A stretch of DNA of 64,000 bases, from assembly GCA_963281255.1 (NCBI GenBank), contig OY725498.1:4278001-4342000 (forward strand), given 5' to 3'. This DNA comes from Aphrocallistes beatrix (lineage: Eukaryota; Porifera; Hexactinellida; Sceptrulophora; Aphrocallistidae). The notes under the pieces are model-generated. The model was not told the DNA's origin, did not search any database, and saw only the letters and a list, made by a program, of their open reading frames with translations. The translations under genes and the position numbers were made by a program. Of the stretch, positions 55,986 through 64,000 are shown piece by piece (the stretch's first letter is position 1; every line of letters begins with the position of its first letter).

Positions 55986-58039
55986 CCTGTGGCAAGCGTG
56001 AGTTAATTAATAATGTCATAATGGTAAAGTTTATGTCTTAAATTAGTTATAATATCCTTACATTATTAGTACCAAAGGTGCATCAGTAGAAAAGTTACTC
56101 CTTAAAATGTACGGAAATTGATAATATGGTTTCCAACGGCTTCACACTATATGTAGAATACATAATAGACTAAATTTTGAGTTCATTTTTTGTTCAAATG
56201 CTCCGCCTAATCAAACTGACTACATAGTGATGGTTTAGTATGTAACATGACCACCAAGAATGTAACATACCAATGTTTTCAGATTTATGAATATTGCAAT
56301 CAGCTATTATGGCATAATAATGCAGACGAGACGTGAACAGTATTTTACCTTTATGTAATATCCCTTCTCTTCCATCTCTGCATATCTACAGTTGATACAA
56401 AGGAATTTGAGACGAGAAAAGCAATAATTAATTAATATAATACGAAAGGACTGTTGACTAAAATATCAATTGTGTCCTAGATGCAACGTGATACACTCTC
56501 GATGTCTTAATAGCTTGAAATATCTCTAGCTACTAGTACCGACCTCTCCGCCATCTTTCTCTAAAGGAAGCAGACTTGAAATTCATGATGCTGTTTCTGA
56601 TGATACCATTGGTTCATTGAATTAGGTTCTAAATATCAAATAACTCTTCGTTGTATTTAGGGTATTATTGCAATAATGTATACATAAAGGAGATCGTCCT
56701 ATTCGATTAGTCTTTTAGTATTTTCGTGGGTTACATTTCGCAATCTTGGAATATTATATACTTATACACAAGGTTAGAACAGTAGTGGTCTCAGTTTAAT
56801 ATATCTCACTGATTCTATCATCTCTTATTCTTAATTGAAAACGTATATCCGTGTATAAATCATATGATATAATATCAAATCGATATTCGTACTGAAAACT
56901 TTATAATCATTTAAATTTTTTAGGCATATGCATTAGTTAAAATTATATTCATCTGAATTATTCCAGAAATTATCTTCATTCTCTTCCCCTTCGTTAAATT
57001 CCATTCAGTACGAATTGGATCTTAAAGACTAATACTCAGATATTTTGATTGAATTTTAATTGAGCTGCTACGGTTTCCAAATTAGGTTTATCGATTCGTA
57101 GCAAGACAAGTAGTCATACATAATGTAGAAATTCTAATATACTTTCAATGGAGGTTAAATATGTGTAACTAATTGTGTAGCTTTTCTTCTCATAAACCGA
57201 AAGAATAATCAAATCTTTACTCCCAGCTCTATTGTACAACGCAGGCTGGGACATGAAGCGACTGCAGATTTTGATTTCAATACTTGTGAGTTCTTTGGAA
57301 ATCTTACTCCTTATGTGATGCTAAATTATGTATTTATCTACCCTATTTACATTTTATTTTTAATTGAACGACTGAAATGATTTTGGAACCATTATGGGCC
57401 AAAATAACCAAATATTTCCTTGAATTAATTAAATATTCCCACATATTCCATAAAACTAGAGTAATTATATCTTATTTTTTCCAAATTTCGACATTATATG
57501 AAGTTCATAATTCAAAACGAGATGCCTTATCTACACATGAACCTAATTATATAATCTAAAGATGTTTACTTAGCCCATGCAAACCAAGTGGAGCAATACC
57601 ACTAATTCGAATCAAGACACTACACAAAGGATTCTATTCACTTGTCCATTTACTATACTAACATTCTTTAGGTATTATCGATTTGCTGCACACTCAGCCA
57701 ATCTCAAAGTGAGTTTGTTACATTATGTTTCAGGGTTCAGTATAGACTTGTGACATCATAGTGCTAACTCTTCATGAATATGGAGCATTCCATGCTTTTC
57801 TTGCTCATTGTACATAATAACTTTTCAATATATTTATATTAAAAAATAGGGAAGAATCCCTGCCATTCAGCTGACCTTTTGGCTTATTCGAAGTCTAAAT
57901 TTATTCCCAGTCACCACCTAATTATTTCAACATTAGGAACCATGGAGATTAAGAAAGTTGAACTGAATTCATGATAGATAATATATTTTATTGAAAGTAT
58001 CTTCTGAAAATGTATAATTATTAATGTAAACTATTTTAG

Positions 58040-61000
58040 CTCCTTCATCTCCACCAATCAATATCAACGTTACTGCATTGAACAGCACTGCCATCAATGT
58101 GGAATGGAATGAACCAGCAACAGTAAACCAAAACGGAATATTAACTAGCTACCAAATTCAATACCGAGGAGTAGAGATAGATACAGTTGTGAGGACTGTG
58201 AATGTCAGTGTTGATACGTTCTCTCTCTATATAAACGGACTTGAAGCTGGTTCCAACTACTGTGTGATTATTCGAGTCTCAAATACAGTAGGATTCAGTA
58301 ACTTTAGCTCGCCTGTATGTGCAAGAACTGATGAAGTCGGTAAGTACACATTATAGTATTGAATATCTGCTTAACGTATTTGGAGGGTAATGCCGTTCTT
58401 GAATATTAGTCATGATAAAATGGTTTGTCTCAAGTAACCGAGCTCTCAAATACTCAAATATATTTATTGTTTTGTATATGCTTCAATTTATATGTTAACG
58501 GAGTTTATCTTTTCGGATATTATTTGAAAATTTGAAATCCTCCTTTGATAATTTGTTGGGGAATAACTACGAATATTTACAATTAAAGTTGTCCCCTAGT
58601 ACCTGATGCAGCTCCTCAAAACGTAACTGCAACTTCTATCACTGCCTGTTTCTATCCTCCTCCCGATATAAACCAGAATAAGATTTTTTAATTGTAAAAA
58701 TATTCCAAAAGTTAGTCTTTGTCCAAAGATTTTTATGGTAATTATTATTTCAAAACTATATAAATATACATTATTATTAATGCGTGTAAGAACTCCACAA
58801 CAGGTATATAGTAAATATAGCTTAATTTAAAATTTCATCTTCGATGATACTATAACACCAACATTCCCTAGCTCCTACTGGTGCACCACAGAACGTAATC
58901 GCGGAGACACTTAACGCTACATCGATCAGAGTGTCATGGGATCCTCCAATCAACACTGAACAGAACGGGATCATTACTTCCTATAATGTCACGTATGTAG
59001 GAAATCCTATTGATTCTTCACAATTCGAGATAACGGTTACTCCGTTAGAGAATACGCATCCAGCTACTTCTCGTGTATCAACTGATCTAACTGGACTGCA
59101 AGAATTCAATAATTATACAATTCGAGTAGAAGCAACAAACGTTGTTGGGTCAGGCCCTTACAGTAGTGAAGTAGTGAATGAAACATTTCAAGCGAGTAAG
59201 TTGAATTGTTCATTGACTAACTAACTTATATAGGACAGAATAGGAGAGGGAGGCACTATTAGTTAGCTACTGATATTTTAACGTTCTAACATACATCATG
59301 CTAACTTGTAAATACTGAATGTAATGATACAAACTAATACATCATAGTTCCGGCTGATACTCCTCAGAATGTAACTACAGAAGCTCTCTCTGCTACTTCT
59401 ATTCGTGTGAGATGGTACCCTCCTCCTGCAATAGACCAGAACGGTCCTATATCAATGTATAATATCAGCTATACTGGACAACTATTTGATACCACAACTC
59501 AATACGTTTCTGTTAGTACAGTGAATATCTATCCAGCAGTAGACCCTGTCTATTTCAACATAACAGGATTAGAAGAATATAACAACTATACTATACAAGT
59601 TGCTGCAATTAATGGTGCTGGAGCTGGGCCTCTGAGTCCTTCTATTATACAGCTGACTAGTCAAGCAGGTATGTTATTTTAGAATTCAAGATTATCATTA
59701 ATTACAATACTAGTTCAAAGTTAACCTTTTTGTCCCAAATATTCCAAATATTTAGATAATATTCTCACATAAAATTTCGACCGTCCCCTGGTGTTCGTAG
59801 TGACGAGGTTCTTCTGTATTTTAGCATTTGTGTTTCAGTAATTATGCTATTTAGTGTCTGGAATGCCACAGAATCTTCAGATCCTATCTGTAAATTCTAC
59901 TTCAATTCAATTACGTTGGGACGCACCTTTGGATGTCGAACAGAATGGCCCTATAACGAGCTACCAAGTTTATTATACTGGAATGCTCTTCGATACAACT
60001 CAACAAGGTACAGAAGTACAAGTTCCTCTAACGGTACAACGATATCCTCTCTCAAATTCCTCTGGGGTTACTATCACTGGGCTACAGGAATATAACAATG
60101 TGACGATCAGCGTATCTGCAGTTAATGGAGCAGGGCAAGGAACTGCTGCTGATATTGTTGTACTAACGGATATTGCAGGTTAGAATGATTTTATTCTGCA
60201 TACTTAAGTCATAAATGGATCTAGAGTTTGTCTGCATTAAGATATAAATGATTACGTAAACGGCTAGCCAATATGGAATATTTCACAATCTTGGATGTGA
60301 TTTTCAAGCTAAATTTCGTATTCAATACTGTTGTGAGAATGCCAGCGGTCCCCGACTCCTCATCTTAATGCCATAGGTCCGGAGGAGGAGAAAATTTCGG
60401 GGGACACTAGCACTATGACACCGAATTTACAATAAATCATTGATCAATAATTCTATATTTTATGAGATATATACAGTAGAACTCGGTTAGTACGCACCCC
60501 TCCGGGAAGCGGAAAAAAGTACGTACTATCCGTAAGTACGTATTAACCGAGTTGATGTTACATAGGAATCTATATAATAAATGAATTTTGGCTAAGAGAA
60601 ATGAGTACGTACTAAGCCGAAGTACGTCTTATCCCGAGTACGTACTAACCGAGTTCTGCTGTACACTATTAGTTAGCTGACTGATATCTTAATTCATAAC
60701 TTACATTATAATTATGTAAAATACAGAATTTAAAACAAACTCATTAATCATATAGCTCCGGCTGCAACTCCTCAAAACGTAACTACAGAAGCTCTCTCTG
60801 CTACTTCTATCCGTGTGACATGGTACCCTCCTCCTGGAATAGACCAGAACGGTCCTATAACAATGTATAATATCAGCTATACTGGACAACTATTCGATAC
60901 CACAACACAATACGTTTCTGTTAGTACAGTGAATATCTATCCAGCAGTAGACCCTGTCTATTTCAACATAACAGGATTAGAAGAATATAACAACTATACT

Positions 61001-64000
61001 ATACAAGTTGCTGCAATTAATGGTGCTGGAGCTGGGCCTCTAAGTCCTTCTATTATACAGCTGACTAGTCAAGCAGGTATGTTATTTTAGAATTCAAGAT
61101 TATCATTAATTACAATACTAGTTCAAAGTTAACCTTTTTGTCCCAAATATTCCAAATATTTGGATAATATAATACAAATAAACTTCAACCGTCCCCTGGT
61201 GTTCGTAGTGACGAGGTTCTTCTGCATTTCAGCATTTGTGTATCAGTAATTATGTTATTTAGTGTCTGGAATGCCACAGAATCTTCAGACCCTATCTGTA
61301 AATTCTACTTCAATTCAATTACGTTGGGACGCACCTTTGGATGTCGAACAGAATGGCCCTATAACGAGCTACCAAGTTTATTATACTGGAATGCTCTTCG
61401 ATACAACTCAACAAGGTAGAGCAGTACCAGTTCCTCTAACGGTACAACGATATCCTCTCTCAAATTCCTCTGAGGTTACTATCACTGGGCTACAGGAATA
61501 TAACAATGTGACGATCAGCGTATCTGCAGTTAATGGAGCAGGGCAAGGAACTGCTGCTGGTATTGTTGTACTAACAGATATTGCAGGTTAGAATGATTTT
61601 ATTCTGCATACTTAAGTCATAAATATATCTAGAGTTTGTCTGCATTAAGATATAAATGATTACGTAAACAGCTAGCCAATATGGAATATTTCACAATCTT
61701 GGATCTGATTTTCAAGCTAAATTTCGTATTCAATACTGCTGTGAGAATGCCAGCGGTCCCCCAGACTCCTCATCTTAGTGCCATAGGTCCGGAGGAGGAG
61801 AAAATTTCGGGGGACACTAGCACAATAAATCATAGATCAATCATTCTGTCTCTTATGAGGTATATACACTATTAGTTAGCTGACTGATATCTTAATTCAT
61901 AACTTACATTATAATTATGCAAAATACGGAATTTAAAACAAACTCATTAATCATATAGCTCCGGCTGCTACTCCCCAGAATGTAACTACAGAAGCTCTCT
62001 CTGCTACTTATATCCGTGTGAGATGGTATCCTCCTCCTGCAATATATCAGAACGGTCCTATAACAATATATAATATCAGCTATACTGGACAACTATTCGA
62101 TACCACAACACAATACGTTTATGTTAGTACACTGAATATCTATCCAGCAGTAGACCCTGTCTATTTCAACATAACAGGATTAGAAGAATACAACAATTAT
62201 ACAATCAGTGTGAATGCTATCAACACAGTAGGAGCTAGTGACTTCACAGTTGGAGTAATACAGATAACAAATATTGCAGGTTTGTGGAGGAGTTTAAATT
62301 GTCTCGAATATATGAATAAGTCATTTCACACTTCAATAAGAAGATTCGTATGATTACGAACGTATAAAATTGGGATTTAAATATATTCAGAACGGGAATA
62401 TTACTTCCTATAATGTCACGTATATAGAAAATCCTATTGATTCTACTTCACAATTCGAGATAATGGTTACTTCATTAGAGAATACGCATCCAGCTACTTA
62501 TTCCTCACTCAAAGATTTCATCCGAGTATAGAAGGATCATTTTTATATGATTAAAAAGCATCCAGTACCGTTAAATATAAGGTTGATATCATACAATAAT
62601 AAACAAGTATTTCAAATACAGGTAACCATTCGCGGTTTTGACTATTGGGCGGAAAAAATTTTAGTCTTGTTTTGCTATTCGCGACTCGTTCCCTCGACTA
62701 TTTGCGGTTTTCGTTGCTCTCTTCAGTAGTTTATGGGCTAGCAAGTCCATAACCTTATACGTATCTACAATTTAGGTTTAGTACTAAAGGCTAGACTTCA
62801 CTATTTAGGTATGGTACTTAGGTTTGCTACTAGAGGAATATCTTCCATTTATCACTTCATTTATTACTACCATTTTACTTGTGCCAGTGTTTGTATGAGT
62901 ATTACAGCTCAACTATAGAATCAATAACGTATTTAGCAAACTGTATCTAGCGTCGTTTTTATAATCTAGGAACGTAACCCCACCATTCTCATTGAACTAA
63001 CGTCTTGCCGTTCGCGATTTTGCCATTCGCGACAATTCTCAGGAACGTAACCCCTGCGAACGGCGAGGGATACCTGTATAATCAAAAATTTCATATAGCT
63101 CCAGCTGCAACTCCTCAAAATGTAACTACAGAAGCTCTCTCTGGTACTTCTATTCGTGTGAGATGGTATCCTCCTCCTGCGATAGATCAGAACGGTCCTA
63201 TAACAATGTACAATATCAGCTATACTGGACAACTATTCGATACCACAACACAATACGTTTATGTTAGTACACTGAATATCTATCCAGCAGTAGACCCTGT
63301 CTATTTCAACATAACAGGATTAGAAGAATACAACAATTATACAATCAGTGTGAATGCTATCAATACAGTAGGAGCTAGTGACTTCACAGCAGAGGTAATA
63401 CAGATAACGAATATTGCAGGTTTGTAAGGGATTTTAAATTGTTTCGAATATTAATAAATCATTTCATACTTCAGTCAGAAGATTCGGAAATAATTACTAG
63501 CGTACAAAAATTTAAATAGATTTATCAATCAATAGTATACACAAGTAAAAGTAACTTAATTCACACGAATTACAATGGAGACTCCGAATAACGGACACAT
63601 TGTGTTCATGGCTTTTGTTCGTTGTAGAGAGATGTTTGCTTCTCGGCGAGTACTTAACTACGTATTACTTAGTATGTACATATATGGTAAATTCATTCGG
63701 TTCCACGAGGTTTGTCCGTAGTAGAGGGGTTGTCCGCTTTTCGGGGTGTCTGTTTTGGGAGATTCCATTATATCATGTAACTAGACACTGTCGTTATTGT
63801 GCTTTTAATAAATTTGGATCATTTTTCAAAAAGTATCATTTGAAATAAATTTATTCCTCACTCAAAGATTTCTTCCGAATATAGAAAGATCATTTTTATA
63901 TTATTAAAAAGTTTCCATCACCGTTAAATATAAGGTTGATATCATAAAATAATAAACAAATATTTTAAATATGATCAAAAATTTCATATAGCTCCGGCAG
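58040..64000 (+). CDS. multi-FN3-domain protein, incomplete at both ends
   Basis: Eight whole exons and the start of a ninth, each encoding one fibronectin type III domain and each phase 1-1: 58040-58339, 58872-59195, 59348-59668, 59855-60178, 60756-61076, 61263-61586, 61959-62279, 63099-63419 and 63992-64000+. Acceptors and donors are GT..AG. Each domain has the FN3 core W (for example VRWYPPP), the TSYxVxY strand and the GLxxxxxYTI strand, and several N-glycosylation sequons (NIS, NIT, NYT). Such arrays form the extracellular part of adhesion molecules and receptor phosphatases or kinases. No signal peptide, transmembrane segment or cytoplasmic domain falls in the window, so the class is unknown. 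The exon pair at 59348/59855 is nearly identical to that at 60756/61263, which indicates recent tandem duplication. The symmetric phase allows exons to be gained or lost without a frame change. Confidence 0.88.
58600..58690 (+). pseudogene. decayed FN3 exon (5' part only)
   Basis: After a CCCCTAG acceptor the sequence codes VPDAAPQNVTATSIT, then FYPPPDINQNKIF and a stop. The core tryptophan segment is deleted and the 3' half is missing, so it cannot make a domain. It lies in the intron between the first two intact exons. Confidence 0.8.
60474..60661. mobile_element. MITE, GTAGAACTCGGTTAGTACG family, copy 2 (FN3 intron)
   Basis: The ends CAGTAGAACTCGG and CCGAGTTCTGCTG are TIRs between TA dinucleotides. 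The duplicated intron at 61859-61875 has the same flanks without the element. Confidence 0.88.
62386..62510 (+). pseudogene. decayed FN3 exon (middle part)
   Basis: QNGNITSYNVTYIENPIDST and then FEIMVTSLENTHPAT match the exon at 58872-59195. There is no acceptor, no first strand and no C-terminal strands. It is a relic within the intron after the seventh FN3 exon. Confidence 0.8.
62511..62616. repeat. intronic block repeated at 63853-63966
   Basis: The block containing CTCACTCAAAGATTTCATCC and GTTAAATATAAGGTTGATATC recurs at 63853-63966. It is part of the tandem duplication of FN3 exon plus intron. Confidence 0.8.
62619..63076. mobile_element. TA-flanked element, CAGGTAACC family (FN3 intron)
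   Basis: The left end CAGGTAACCATTCGC and the inverted right end CAGGTATCCCTCGCCGTTCGC are imperfect TIRs with TA on both sides. The element is 458 bp with no transposase. The matching intron copy near 63967-63980 lacks it. Confidence 0.85.
63573..63769. mobile_element. TA-flanked MITE, CAATGGAGACTCC family
   Basis: CAATGGAGACTCCGAATAAC at the left and GGGAGATTCCATT at the right are inverted with substitutions. Sub-terminal CGGACAC/GTGTCTG also pair. TA borders are present. Confidence 0.65.

Larger units (their letters stand above)
44811..58039. other. 13-kb gene-poor region
   Basis: No reading frame with recognisable protein features was found on either strand; frames of 112-113 codons at 48768-49109 and 50220-50558 look random. 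The region carries foldback and palindromic elements, satellites and MITEs listed separately. The 5' exons of the FN3 gene may lie near its right end but were not located. Confidence 0.5.

Noticed and set aside
62966-63232. Minus-strand frames opposite the FN3 exons
   Set aside because: They are shadows of the repeated FN3 coding sequence and recur wherever the exon recurs.
1-64000. CRISPR arrays, operons or bacterial signals
   Set aside because: Spliced eukaryotic genes throughout; no regularly spaced direct repeats with unique spacers were seen.

Overview
The window is animal nuclear DNA. It is AT-rich, with GT..AG introns, TATA boxes close upstream of several start codons, multidomain metazoan protein families (EGF-type receptor tyrosine kinase, FN3 arrays, FANCM, ArfGAP-PH-PH, CW-PWWP, F-box/LRR) and many small TA-flanked inverted-repeat transposons. 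The mix of intronless signalling genes, NHL-repeat duplicates and FN3 arrays would suit an early-branching animal such as a sponge. That placement is inference; no sequence was compared with a database.

Left half (1-36 kb), gene-rich. On the minus strand are an intronless EGF-like receptor tyrosine kinase (982-3132) and a nine-exon FANCM helicase (4825-13007, possibly with a tenth exon at 3965-4055). On the plus strand is an intronless ArfGAP plus two-PH-domain protein (13793-14830). Again on the minus strand come an intronless TTC16-like TPR protein (14998-16770), a seven-exon F-box/LRR protein resembling SKP2 (17844-23025), three tandem coiled-coil/NHL-repeat paralogs (23557-34340) and a small two-TM protein with WW-binding motifs (35569-36000). 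Each NHL gene has a conserved 38-nt first exon 0.9-2.2 kb upstream. Splicing it in gives each protein a hydrophobic N-terminal signal sequence that the long exon alone lacks.

Right half (36-64 kb), gene-poor. It holds an intronless CW-PWWP histone-reader gene (39774-40562) and an intronless PAK/STE20-like kinase (43896-44810). A stretch of about 13 kb follows with only repeats, hairpins and foldback elements. At the right edge is an incomplete gene (58040 to beyond 64000) whose phase 1-1 exons each encode one FN3 domain; it has grown by recent tandem duplication and carries two decayed FN3 exons.

Mobile DNA: at least six families of small TA-flanked elements (pogo-like or Tc1/mariner-like ends), foldback elements, a GTGACCCA-type satellite and a 46-bp minisatellite. 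For three insertions the unoccupied target survives in a local paralogous duplicate, which shows the TA duplication and orders the insertion after the gene duplication.

The genes do not form one pathway. The main themes are local duplication (NHL, FN3), DNA repair and chromatin (FANCM, CW-PWWP), signalling (two kinases, ArfGAP-PH) and ubiquitin-related proteins (F-box, PPxY membrane protein).
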